From: Bradyrhizobium diazoefficiens
GTDB taxonomy: Bacteria; Pseudomonadota; Alphaproteobacteria; Rhizobiales; Xanthobacteraceae
Reading direction: 5' to 3'
Assembly (NCBI RefSeq): GCF_016616235.1
Contig: NZ_CP067100.1
Coordinates: 4,647,001 to 4,711,000, forward strand
Length of the DNA stretch: 64,000 bases
Under the pieces are notes generated by a model. It saw only the letters and a program-made list of their open reading frames with translations. It ran no database searches and was not told the DNA's origin. Each line of letters opens with the position of its first letter. Within the stretch, counting starts at the first letter, position 1. Positions 55,447-62,927 of this stretch are shown piece after piece. Position numbers and translations under genes: made by a program.

Positions 55447-55755
55447 TCAACGGCTCGCGGCCTCGCTGAGCCGGCGATTGATCCGCGCTGCGCTCGCTTT
55501 CAGCAATTCGGAGGGCTGCTGGCCGGTCGCCGCGCACAGGCAGGCCCAGTAATAGATCACATCGCCGAGCTCTTCGACGAGACCGGCCTTATCGAGCCAG
55601 TTGTCGCGGAGCAGCTTCTTGATGTGGTCGGCGACCTCGCCGGACTCGCCGGCGAGGCCGAGGCCGAGATAGGACAGCCGCTCGTTGGACGGATGCTCAT
55701 CGACTTTCGCAACGCCAGCCGCCCAGGCCGCATATTCATCGATCGTCATTTGCAT
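55447..55755 (-). CDS. MazG-like nucleoside triphosphate pyrophosphohydrolase
   Basis: A 102-residue all-alpha NTP pyrophosphatase domain. Metal ligands E37-S-G-E40 in GLAGESGEVADHIKK and E62-L-G-D65 in VEELGDVIYYWACL give the ExxE...ExxD pattern. Such proteins degrade non-canonical or unwanted NTPs. Single-domain length is typical of the short group. The start at 55755 or the ATG two codons later are both possible. It lies after the CMD gene (20-base gap) on the same strand and may share its transcript. Confidence 0.85.
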   Translation of the reverse strand: MQMTIDEYAAWAAGVAKVDEHPSNERLSYLGLGLAGESGEVADHIKKLLRDNWLDKAGLVEELGDVIYYWACLCAATGQQPSELLKASAARINRRLSEAASR

Positions 55756-55775
55756 CCCTCGCCGCGACTTGCGGA

Positions 55776-56303
55776 TCAGCCCACCACTTCGGTGACGGGC
55801 TGGAGATCGATCTCAAAAGTCTCCAGAAACTTTGACGTCATGATGTAGAACCCGACCGAGAGCTGGAGCTCGACCAGTGCGGCCGGCGTCAGCTTCGAGG
55901 CGATCGCCTTGAAGGTCGCATCCGTCGGCTTCTTCAGCCTGACGATCTCGTCGGTGAAGGCGAGTGCGGCGCGCTGCGTCTCGTCGAAGCAGGTCGCAGC
56001 CTGCCAGTTCTCGAGCGCCTCGTTCTGCTCGTCCGTGACGCCGACATTCTTGCCGATGCGCTTGTGCGCGACGATCTCGTAGGGCGCCTCGCACAAGATG
56101 CCGGTGCGTGTGATCGCCAGCTCGCGCACGACCGGATCGAGCTCGCCCTTGTGGCGGATGGCGCCGCCGAGGCGGCAATATTGCTCGAAGTAGCTCGGTG
56201 AGTGCGCCATCATCCGGAAGATGTTGGCGTTGCGGTTCTTGTCGAGAATTTCGCGGGTACGGTCGGACGCGTTGATCGGGTCACTGTAGTTGATACGGGC
56301 CAT
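55776..56303 (-). CDS. Carboxymuconolactone decarboxylase-family protein, no redox CxxC
   Basis: A 175-residue helical protein of the AhpD/CMD fold. Where AhpD has E-x-x-C-x-x-C-x-x-x-H, this reads GILCEAPYEIVAHKRIG: the CxxC pair aligns with A-P-Y-E, while H80 remains and C71 lies slightly earlier. It is thus unlikely to be a peroxidase and closer to gamma-carboxymuconolactone or hydroxybutyryl-type members. The start codon is preceded by three AAGGA-like copies in tandem. Confidence 0.78.
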   Translation of the reverse strand: MARINYSDPINASDRTREILDKNRNANIFRMMAHSPSYFEQYCRLGGAIRHKGELDPVVRELAITRTGILCEAPYEIVAHKRIGKNVGVTDEQNEALENWQAATCFDETQRAALAFTDEIVRLKKPTDATFKAIASKLTPAALVELQLSVGFYIMTSKFLETFEIDLQPVTEVVG

Positions 56304-56312
56304 GATTTACCT

Positions 56313-56351
56313 GAGTTTTTCCTTGGAGTTTTTCCTTGGAGTTTGTCCTTG
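56313..56351. repeat. Three tandem 13-bp units carrying ribosome-site-like AAGGA
   Basis: GAGTTTTTCCTTG occurs at 56313-56325, 56326-56338 and, with one change, 56339-56351. On the minus strand each unit reads CAAGGAAAAACTC. The nearest AAGGA is about 18 bases from the CMD start at 56303. Confidence 0.7.
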
Positions 56352-56613
56352 CAGTATTCCTGCAGCTTTTGATGCTTATTGTCGTTGCCGGAATAGGTTC
56401 CTCAAAACTCTATTCTGGCGGAGACGCGGGAGCAACAACATCGAGTCAAAATGCCGCCGCATTGCTGATCGACCTTGGCACAGTCGATATTCGCCGCGTG
56501 GGGACACATCGCGGCGGATACTCGCAAGGGGTGTTCCGAGTACAAACAATTGGCCGTCTTTGCGCATCAACCGCGCAACGATGAGTCACGCCCAAGTCTA
56601 GGGAGAACACGGC

Positions 56614-56715
56614 ATGAAGGAAGCCACCAAGGGGGCGGCCTCGGGAGCGCTCGCGCATATGCTGGCGGTGACGGCGATGCTCGTCATCGCCAGCATCTTG
56701 TTCTACGGGCGCTAG
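56614..56715 (+). CDS. 33-residue single-TM membrane peptide
   Basis: A very short open frame: MKEATKGAASGALAHMLAVT, then AMLVIASILFYGR and stop. A Gly/Ala-rich N-terminus leads to a hydrophobic helix ending in Arg, a positive C-terminal anchor. GGGAGAA lies 6 bases before the ATG. It is shorter than usual annotation limits. The good ribosome site and a plausible TM helix make it credible. Function unknown; it is followed by a family A repeat. Confidence 0.6.
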   Translation: MKEATKGAASGALAHMLAVTAMLVIASILFYGR

Positions 56716-56735
56716 CTAAGCGTTTCAGAGTTTTC

Positions 56736-56841
56736 GTCATTCCGGGGTGGCCCTCCCGGGACCGCGCAAAGCGCGGCCCTGGCAAGCCAGGCCCAGAATA
56801 CCCGTTCCAGGCTCGGTCCTTCCGGACCGCCCCCGAATGAC
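56736..56841. repeat. Palindromic intergenic repeat, family A copy 3
   Basis: GTCATTCCGGGG...CCCCGAATGAC, with a GGGACCGCGCAAAGCGCGGCC inner hairpin. It lies between the converging membrane peptide and DUF35 genes. Confidence 0.75.
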
Positions 56842-56849
56842 GGATCCCG

Positions 56850-57209
56850 CTACCCTTCTCTCGTGAAGAACGGCACCAGCTTTCCGGCAAACGGCTTGAA
56901 GCTCGCGGTGACCTCGTCGCCGATGGCAAGCGCGTTGTCGCCATGCGCCATCATGCGAAATCCCTCGGTGCAATCGACCAGCAGGATGTTGTAGGGCACG
57001 TGCGCGCGCGTCTCGGGCGCGGCGGCGCGGCAGACCAGCGAGGTCGCATAGACTCTGCCCTTTCCGCTGGCACGCGCCTCGCGCGGGTCGGACGTGCCAC
57101 AGGCCTCACAGAAGGGGCGGTGAAAATACTGCACATGGCCGCATGCGGTGCAGGTCTGATAGGTGATCGCCTGCTCGCCCTTGGTCCAATCGGCAAGACG
57201 CTCCCTCAT
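56850..57209 (-). CDS. DUF35-type zinc-ribbon OB-fold acyl-CoA-associated protein
   Basis: A 119-residue protein. The zinc ribbon has C20, C23, C34 and C37 (CTACGHVQYFHRPFCEACG), followed by an OB fold with SGKGRVYATSLVCRAA and PYNILLVDCTEGFRMMAH. DUF35 proteins act as partners of thiolase-like enzymes, including the Ltp2-type aldolases, and shape their acyl-CoA site. Start at 57209: its ATGA overlaps the upstream thiolase-like stop, so the two are translationally coupled. A frame to 57368 overlaps that gene and is spurious. Confidence 0.85.
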   Translation of the reverse strand: MRERLADWTKGEQAITYQTCTACGHVQYFHRPFCEACGTSDPREARASGKGRVYATSLVCRAAAPETRAHVPYNILLVDCTEGFRMMAHGDNALAIGDEVTASFKPFAGKLVPFFTREG

Positions 57210-58342
57210 CGCACCCGCTCCAGAAACATGCTGACATGGGACGACAGCACGCCGCCATCGCCGTGCAAGAGCGCGATCGAGGCGTCGCGCACCTGACGGC
57301 TGGCCGCCCGCCCCGTCATCTGCAAATGCGCCTCGACCAGATGCGCCATGGCGCCGCCGACGCCGCAATGGCCATAGCTGAGCAGACCGCCATGTGTGTT
57401 CAGCGGCATCGCGCCACCGCGACTGAAATGGCCAGCCCGCACCCGCGCGGCCGCCTCACCCCGGCCGGCAAGGCCGAGGTCTTCCAGCAGCATCGCGAGC
57501 GTGATGGTAAAACTGTCGTAGATCGCGGCGTAGCGCACGTCAGAGATCGCAAGGCCCGTGGCCTCCCTGGCGCGCGCGATCGAGATTTCAGCGCCGAGAT
57601 CGCTTAAGCTTGGCGCAGCCGTGACGTGCTGATGGGTGTGCGCCTGGGCGCAACCGCGGATGCACACCCCAGGCTCGCCGGTCCGCTCCCCGCTGATAAC
57701 GAAGGCGGCGCCGCCGTCGGAGACCGGGCAGCAGTCGAGCAGCTTGAGCGGCATCGCCACGGGCTTGGAGGCCATGACGTCGGCGACCGTGATGGGATCG
57801 TGGAATTGCGCGCCGGGATGGGTGCAGGCGTGGGCGCGCATCAGCACCGCGAATTCGGCGAGATCTTCCTCGGTGACGCCGTAGTCGTGCATGTAGCGCG
57901 TGGCGACGAGACCATAATAGGCAGGGATGGTCGGCCCCAGCGGCACCTCGTAATCGGGATGGCCGACCTGCGCCAGCGCCTGGATCGAGGCGTCGCGGCT
58001 CTGCCCGGTCAGCCGGTTCTCGCCGGCGACGACGAGCACGTTGCGGCAGACGCCGGCGTCAACGAGATAATGCCCGAGCATGGTCATCGCGAGGCCCGTG
58101 GCCCCGCCGACCTGCACGGCGTGGGCGTAAGACGGGCGGATGCCAAAATGCTCGGCGAAGACGGTCGCCAGCATGATGTGCGGGGAGACGGTGGAGTAGC
58201 CGCAGAGGATGCCGTCGATCTCGGCGCGCTTGAGCCCGGCATCGTCGAGCGCGGCTTGCGCGGCCTTGCTCATCAGGTCGAGCGAGGACGAGCCCTCGTG
58301 CTTGCCGAAAGGCGTGAGGCCGACGCCGGTGATGAAGCTCAT
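57206..58342 (-). CDS. Thiolase-like protein lacking the nucleophilic cysteine
   Basis: A 378-residue member of the SCP-x/thiolase superfamily. Its N-terminal VGLTPFGKHEGSSSLDLMSK aligns with the thiolase at 59997. The loop that there reads NACATG (C84) is VGGATG here (78-83), so the nucleophile is Gly80. The C-terminal GGLLSYGHCGVGGAMAHLVE retains the GH motif. In DUF35-coupled relatives such as Ltp2 this pattern marks aldolases that cleave tertiary 3-hydroxyacyl-CoAs rather than thiolases. The substrate is unknown; the partner gene overlaps by 4 bases. Confidence 0.82.
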   Translation of the reverse strand: MSFITGVGLTPFGKHEGSSSLDLMSKAAQAALDDAGLKRAEIDGILCGYSTVSPHIMLATVFAEHFGIRPSYAHAVQVGGATGLAMTMLGHYLVDAGVCRNVLVVAGENRLTGQSRDASIQALAQVGHPDYEVPLGPTIPAYYGLVATRYMHDYGVTEEDLAEFAVLMRAHACTHPGAQFHDPITVADVMASKPVAMPLKLLDCCPVSDGGAAFVISGERTGEPGVCIRGCAQAHTHQHVTAAPSLSDLGAEISIARAREATGLAISDVRYAAIYDSFTITLAMLLEDLGLAGRGEAAARVRAGHFSRGGAMPLNTHGGLLSYGHCGVGGAMAHLVEAHLQMTGRAASRQVRDASIALLHGDGGVLSSHVSMFLERVR

Positions 58343-58350
58343 GGTACCTC

Positions 58351-59550
58351 CTACTCCGGCGCCGAGCGCGTGACGCCGGCGCGGACCATGCCGGCGATCT
58401 CGTCAGCCGAGTAGCCGATCTCGCGAAGAATCTCGGCGCCATGCTCGTTGAGCCGCGGCGCGAGGCGCACCGGTTCGGCCTCCGTTTCCGACCAGCTCGC
58501 CGTCACCTTCATGCTGCGGATCGGGCCTTCGGTCGGATGCTCGACCACGGGGAAAAAGCCGGTCGCCTCCAGATGCTCATCGTGCAAGATGGAGGCGAGG
58601 TCATGCATCGGCATCACGGGCACGTCGGCTTTGGTCAAGAGCTCGATCCACTCCGCCGTGGTGCGCGTCTCGAATATCCGGGCGAGCTCGGCATAGACGA
58701 CATCGATATTGGCGGCGCGCCCCGCGAAGGTTGCGAACTTCGGATCGGCGCGCAGATCGTCACGGCCCGTGGCCTTGAAGAAGTTCTCCCACTGCTTGTC
58801 ATTGTAGACGATGACGCTGAGATAGCCGTCCGACGTCTTGTACGGCCTGCGGTCGCGCGAGAGGTGGCGGGCGTAGCCGCCCTTGTCGAGCGGCGGCTCA
58901 AAGGTGAGCCCGCCCATGTGGTCGCCCATGACGAAACCGGCCATGGTCTCGAACATCGGGATGTCCAGACGCTGCCCGCGCCCGGTGCGGTCGCGGTGCA
59001 CGAGGCTGGCACAGATCGCGCCGACGGCCGTGAGGCCGACGATGCGGTCGACCAGCGCGTTCGGAACGTAACGCGGCACGCCATCGCCGGTCTGCGCCAT
59101 CAGCGCCGGCAAGGCGGTCGCGCCCTGGATCAGATCGTCATAGGCGGGCTTTGCCGCATAGGGCCCGTCCTGACCAAAGCCGAACACGCCGGCATAGACG
59201 AGGCGCGGATTGATCGCGGAGACGACGTCGTAGCCGAGCTGGAGCCGCGCCATCGCCTGTGGACGGACATTGTAGACGAGAACGTCGGCGTTCTTCAGCA
59301 GCCGCAGCACGGCCTCGCGGCCCGCGGGCTTCTTCAGATCGAAGCAGATCGAGCGCTTGCTGCGGTTGGTGTTGAGGAACACCGGTCCCATGCCGGCGTG
59401 CCGCATCGGGCCGATCAGGCGGGTGACATCGCCGTCGAGCGATTCCACCTTGATCACGTCGGCACCGTAGTCGCCGAGCATCTGGGTCGCATAGGGCCCC
59501 ATCAGCACGGTGGTCATGTCGACTACCTTGATGCCTTTCAGCGGCCCCAT
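58351..59550 (-). CDS. Class III CoA transferase (CaiB/BaiF family)
   Basis: A 399-residue enzyme that moves CoA between carboxylic acids. The N-terminal GIKVVDMTTVLMGPYATQML (about 5-24), RSKRSICFDLKKPAGREAVL and D168 in NALVDRIVGL (nucleophilic Asp position) are visible. The upstream gap to the thiolase-like gene is 8 bases, so the trio CoA transferase, thiolase-like, DUF35 forms one operon. It probably activates the acid that the next two enzymes cleave. The substrate is not identifiable. Confidence 0.87.
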   Translation of the reverse strand: MGPLKGIKVVDMTTVLMGPYATQMLGDYGADVIKVESLDGDVTRLIGPMRHAGMGPVFLNTNRSKRSICFDLKKPAGREAVLRLLKNADVLVYNVRPQAMARLQLGYDVVSAINPRLVYAGVFGFGQDGPYAAKPAYDDLIQGATALPALMAQTGDGVPRYVPNALVDRIVGLTAVGAICASLVHRDRTGRGQRLDIPMFETMAGFVMGDHMGGLTFEPPLDKGGYARHLSRDRRPYKTSDGYLSVIVYNDKQWENFFKATGRDDLRADPKFATFAGRAANIDVVYAELARIFETRTTAEWIELLTKADVPVMPMHDLASILHDEHLEATGFFPVVEHPTEGPIRSMKVTASWSETEAEPVRLAPRLNEHGAEILREIGYSADEIAGMVRAGVTRSAPE

Positions 59551-59671
59551 CCGTTCGCTCCCGATTGCGCGGGCTCTGGAAAGCGGCCCGCGATGTCGGT
59601 CCAGCTAACGGCAGCGGCGCCACGCGCGCAAGGGCGGCCGGCGTATGGCCGCATGCGCGGCAGTGCGGATG

Positions 59672-59878
59672 CTATTTCTTCTGGCGGGATTCGCGGATCT
59701 TGATGAGCCGGTCGAGCTCTTCGTTCTGCTGGTTGATGCGGTCGGCGATGCGCGACTCGTTCTGCTCGCCGGAGGCGGCCGCGGCCTGCTCGATCAGCTG
59801 ACGAATATTGTCCTCGAGGATCGCGATGCGCTCGTTGAGGGCGTCCATCGACAGCGAAGATTCGTAGTCATTGCTCAT
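59672..59878 (-). CDS. SlyX-like coiled-coil protein
   Basis: A 68-residue protein beginning MSNDYESSLSMDALNERIAI. Residues 12-60 are a continuous heptad-like coiled coil (LNERIAILEDNIRQLIEQAA, RINQQNEELDRLIKIRE), with a basic tail (RQKK). Length and charge fit the SlyX/YncA-like group of unknown function. Start at 59878 (GGCGAGACGC upstream) rather than an ATG 5 codons earlier. It stands between the CoA transferase and the thiolase on the same strand. Confidence 0.6.
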   Translation of the reverse strand: MSNDYESSLSMDALNERIAILEDNIRQLIEQAAAASGEQNESRIADRINQQNEELDRLIKIRESRQKK

Positions 59879-59906
59879 GATGCGTCTCGCCAATCACTCA
59901 GGAGCC

Positions 59907-59992
59907 GTAGTGTGGGCCAAGCGAAGCGGGCCCACCATGCTCTAACGCAAGGAAAGATGGGCACGGCGCTTGCGCGCCTTCGCCCATCCCAC
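59907..59992. repeat. Intergenic palindromic repeat, family C copy 2
   Basis: GTAGTGTGGGCCAAGCGAAG...GGGCCCACC and, inverted, GGGCACGGCGCTTGCGCGCC...CCCATCCCAC. It occupies most of the gap between the SlyX-like and thiolase genes, which are in tandem. Confidence 0.55.
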
Positions 59993-59996
59993 GAAC

Positions 59997-61166
59997 CTAC
60001 TTCAATGGCTCGAGCACCGAAACGTAATTCGCGACCGCGGCGCCACCCATGTTGAAGATGCCGCCGAGCTTGGCGTTCTTGAGCTGCATGCCCTCGGGCG
60101 CCTGCCCCGCGAGCTGCATCGCGGTCATCACATGCATGGAGACGCCGGTGGCACCGATCGGATGGCCCTTGGCTTTCAGGCCGCCGGACGGATTGACCGG
60201 CAGCTTGCCGTCCTTGAGCGTCCAGCCCTCCTTGATCGCGCGGGCACCCTGCCCCTTCGGCGTCAGCCCCATCGCTTCGTACTCGATCAGCTCGGCGACC
60301 GTGAAGCAGTCATGGGTCTCGACGAAGGAGAGATCGGTGAGCGCAACACCGGCTTTCTCCAGCGCGCGTTGCCAGGCGACCGTGCAGCCCTCGAACTGGA
60401 GAATGTCGCGCTTACTCATCGGCAGAAAATCCTGGGCGTGCGCGGTGGCGCGGAAGCCGATCGACTTGCTCATGCCCTTGGCGGTCTCGGCATCGGCCAA
60501 AACCAGCGCCGCGGCGCCATCGGACACCAGCGAGCAGTCGGTGCGCTTCAGGGGACCCGCGACGTAGGGGTTCTTCTCGCTCTCGGCGCGGCAGAACTCG
60601 AAGCCGAAATCCTTGCGCATCTGGGCGAACGGATTGGCGACGCCGTTCTTGTGGTTCTTGGCCGCGATCAGCGCCAGCGCATCGGACTGGTCGCCATATT
60701 TCTGGAAGTAGGAGCTGGCGATCTTGCCGAATACGCCGGCAAAGCCGCCGACCGTGTCGCCGTCCTCGGGCAGGTAGGACGCCTTGAGCAGGTTCTTGCC
60801 AATCTCGGCGCTGGGCGTGCGCGTCATCTGCTCAACGCCGACGACCAGCACGATCTTGGCCGCACCCGCGGCGATCGCGCGCAGGCCCTGATGCACGGCT
60901 GCCGAGCCGGTGGCGCAGGCATTCTCGACGCGGGTCGCCGGCTTGAAGCGCAGCTTCGGGTCGGCCTGGAGCACCAGCGAGGCGGTAAAATCCTGCGGCG
61001 AGAAGCCCGCGTTGAAATGGCCGAGCACGATCTCGTCGACGTCGCTGGCGGAAATGCCGGCATCGGCGAGCGCCTCGTTGGCGACGCGGGTGACGAGGCT
61101 TTCGACGGTTTCGGTGTCGAACTTGCCGAACGGCGTATGCGCCCATCCGACGATGCTGGCGGTCAT
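59997..61166 (-). CDS. Thiolase (acetyl-CoA acetyltransferase / SCP-x type)
   Basis: A 389-residue thiolase with the nucleophile C84 in ENACATGSAA. The C-terminal NPSGGLKAKGHPIGATGVSM gives the catalytic His, and the final Cys region is altered (MGGAAVANYVSVL), typical of the SCP-x/FadI-like outgroup. It cleaves 3-ketoacyl-CoA. AGGGAGAAGAG precedes the ATG at 61166; a frame to 61193 adds an unconserved leader. It is closely related in layout to the Cys-less protein at 57206, suggesting one arose from a common ancestor. Confidence 0.87.
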   Translation of the reverse strand: MTASIVGWAHTPFGKFDTETVESLVTRVANEALADAGISASDVDEIVLGHFNAGFSPQDFTASLVLQADPKLRFKPATRVENACATGSAAVHQGLRAIAAGAAKIVLVVGVEQMTRTPSAEIGKNLLKASYLPEDGDTVGGFAGVFGKIASSYFQKYGDQSDALALIAAKNHKNGVANPFAQMRKDFGFEFCRAESEKNPYVAGPLKRTDCSLVSDGAAALVLADAETAKGMSKSIGFRATAHAQDFLPMSKRDILQFEGCTVAWQRALEKAGVALTDLSFVETHDCFTVAELIEYEAMGLTPKGQGARAIKEGWTLKDGKLPVNPSGGLKAKGHPIGATGVSMHVMTAMQLAGQAPEGMQLKNAKLGGIFNMGGAAVANYVSVLEPLK

Positions 61167-61227
61167 GGTCTCTTCTCCCTGGGATCTCCTCACCTGAGCT
61201 AAGTCTTAGCTCAGGGATGGCAAGACT

Positions 61228-61878
61228 TCACGCAGGTTTAAGGGCCTGGAGGGTGCGCTGGCAGATGGCAGTTATGCCGGCCCAGTTTCCGGCCCTGATC
61301 TCGGCCGTCGGGCACAGCCAGGAACCGCCGACCGCGACCACATTGGGCTCGGCGAGCCAACTCGCCGCATTGGCTTCGCCGACCCCGCCGGTCGGGCAGA
61401 ACCGCACGTTCGGGAACGGCCCGCCGAGGGCGCGCAGGCCCTTGATGCCTCCGGCCTGCTCGGCCGGGAAGAATTTTGCCACGTCGAAGCCGTGCGACAG
61501 CGCCATCATCAGCTCGGACGCCGTGGCAATGCCCGGCGCGAACGGCAATGAGCTGTGCGCGGCCGCCTTGAGGAGATCGGGGGTCAGGCCCGGGCTGATG
61601 CCGAAGGCGACGCCGAGCTTCTCGACGCGGGTGAAGTCGGCGGGATTGAGGATCGTGCCGATGCCGACGACCGCCTCCGGGACTTCGGCCATCATCGCCC
61701 GCGCCGCCTCGATCGCAATCGGGGTGCGCAGCGTCACTTCCAGGGTGCGGACGCCGCCGGCCACCAGCGCACGCGCCAGCGGCACGGCGTCCTGGATACG
61801 ATCGATGGTGAGGACGGGAATGACCGTCGCGTCCCTGAACAGCGCGACGAGGTGGTTCTGTTGGGCAGACGTGGGCAT
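61228..61878 (-). CDS. eda: 2-dehydro-3-deoxy-phosphogluconate aldolase
   Basis: A 216-residue class I aldolase that splits KDPG into pyruvate and glyceraldehyde 3-phosphate. E47 in TLEVTLRT and Schiff-base K135 in DVAKFFPAE are present, with the phosphate loop FCPTGGVG and VAVGGSWLCP. The gene follows the PfkB kinase by 38 bases, so the operon runs: sugar acid dehydrogenase, kinase, aldolase. This gives the Entner-Doudoroff lower branch from 2-keto-3-deoxygluconate. Confidence 0.94.
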   Translation of the reverse strand: MPTSAQQNHLVALFRDATVIPVLTIDRIQDAVPLARALVAGGVRTLEVTLRTPIAIEAARAMMAEVPEAVVGIGTILNPADFTRVEKLGVAFGISPGLTPDLLKAAAHSSLPFAPGIATASELMMALSHGFDVAKFFPAEQAGGIKGLRALGGPFPNVRFCPTGGVGEANAASWLAEPNVVAVGGSWLCPTAEIRAGNWAGITAICQRTLQALKPA

Positions 61879-61916
61879 CTCGTGGGCCTTGTCCTGGCTT
61901 CGTTTCGCTTGTCGCT

Positions 61917-62918
61917 TTACTTGGTGGCCTGGCGCGTGGTCGCCGGCCGGTGCCGCTTCTTCGGCGGCATGGCATAGCCCGGAATGATGGCGCCAGGATA
62001 GCAGATCACGAGGCTGGCGAGACGATGCCCGGCCTGGGCTGCCTCGACCGGCTCGGAGCCGGCAAGCCGGGCCGCGATATAGGCCGCGGCAAAGCTGTCG
62101 CCGGCCGCCGTGGTATCAACGACCGGCTTGGTCATTGGTTCGGCGCGGACCTCTTGGGTCCCGCCGGGGAAGCGCAGCACGCTGACGGGCTCGGCGAGAC
62201 GGAACACCAGTTCGGGTGTGGGAATCCGCGCCATCAGCTGCTCGTGGCTCTCGCCGGGATAGAGCGCGAGCAGATCCTCGGTCGAGGTCAGCACGATGTC
62301 GGCGGCCGCAAAGGCTGTGGCAAACACCTCGCGCGCGACCTCGCGGTCAGGCCAGCCCCGTGCGCGGAAGTTCGTGTCGAACACGAAGCGGGTGCCGAGC
62401 AGTCGCGCGCGCTTGATCGCCGCGAACAGGCGCTCGCGCCCTGAGGAGTCGTAGATCGAGAGCGTGATCGCTGAGAGATAGACGATGTCGTAGCTCATCA
62501 GCGAGTTGAGCAGCTCATCCGTCTCCGGCAGGCTCATCAGCTGGCGCGCCGCCGCGCTGTCGCGCCAGTGGAAGAACTGGCGCTCGCCCTTGGCGTCCAG
62601 CTGGATCATGTAGAGGCCAGGGAGCTTGCCCGGCAGCCGCACGACCCGCCGTGTGCCGACGCTCTCCGCATTCCAGGCCGCGATCATCTCGTCGCTCAGG
62701 GCGTCGTCGCCGAGCGCGGTGAGATAGTCGACCTTGACCTCGAGCCGCGCGAGGTACACCGCCGTGTTCAGGGTGTCGCCGCCGAAGCCGCGCGAGTACA
62801 GGCCGCCGCCCTGTCCGGTGGACGATCCGGAGGAATGCCCTCCTTGCGCCTGCCGGAGCTCGACCATGCATTCACCGATGCAAGCAACGCTCGCCATCGC
62901 CATATCCACGCTGTTCAT
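61917..62918 (-). CDS. kdgK: PfkB-family sugar kinase, probable 2-keto-3-deoxygluconate kinase
   Basis: A 333-residue ribokinase-fold enzyme. The PfkB signature DTTAAGDSFAAAYIAARL carries the catalytic base D274. The N-terminal VACIGECMVELRQAQGG and the substrate-binding GFGGDTLNTAVYLARL agree with KDG kinase. The C-terminus is an unusual basic tail (YAMPPKKRHRPATTRQATK). Placement between a dehydrogenase and eda supports KDG as substrate. Start at 62918 or the ATG at 62903. The gap to the DenD-like gene is 9 bases. Confidence 0.83.
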   Translation of the reverse strand: MNSVDMAMASVACIGECMVELRQAQGGHSSGSSTGQGGGLYSRGFGGDTLNTAVYLARLEVKVDYLTALGDDALSDEMIAAWNAESVGTRRVVRLPGKLPGLYMIQLDAKGERQFFHWRDSAAARQLMSLPETDELLNSLMSYDIVYLSAITLSIYDSSGRERLFAAIKRARLLGTRFVFDTNFRARGWPDREVAREVFATAFAAADIVLTSTEDLLALYPGESHEQLMARIPTPELVFRLAEPVSVLRFPGGTQEVRAEPMTKPVVDTTAAGDSFAAAYIAARLAGSEPVEAAQAGHRLASLVICYPGAIIPGYAMPPKKRHRPATTRQATK

Positions 62919-62927
62919 CTGATACGA

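Noticed and set aside
56313..56351. Possible CRISPR or VNTR array
   Set aside because: Only three contiguous 13-base units without spacers; not a CRISPR, and no cas genes are present.
56336..56584. An 82-codon frame with a hydrophobic start
   Set aside because: It begins at TTG within the tandem repeat, has no convincing ribosome site and no pattern after the first helix.
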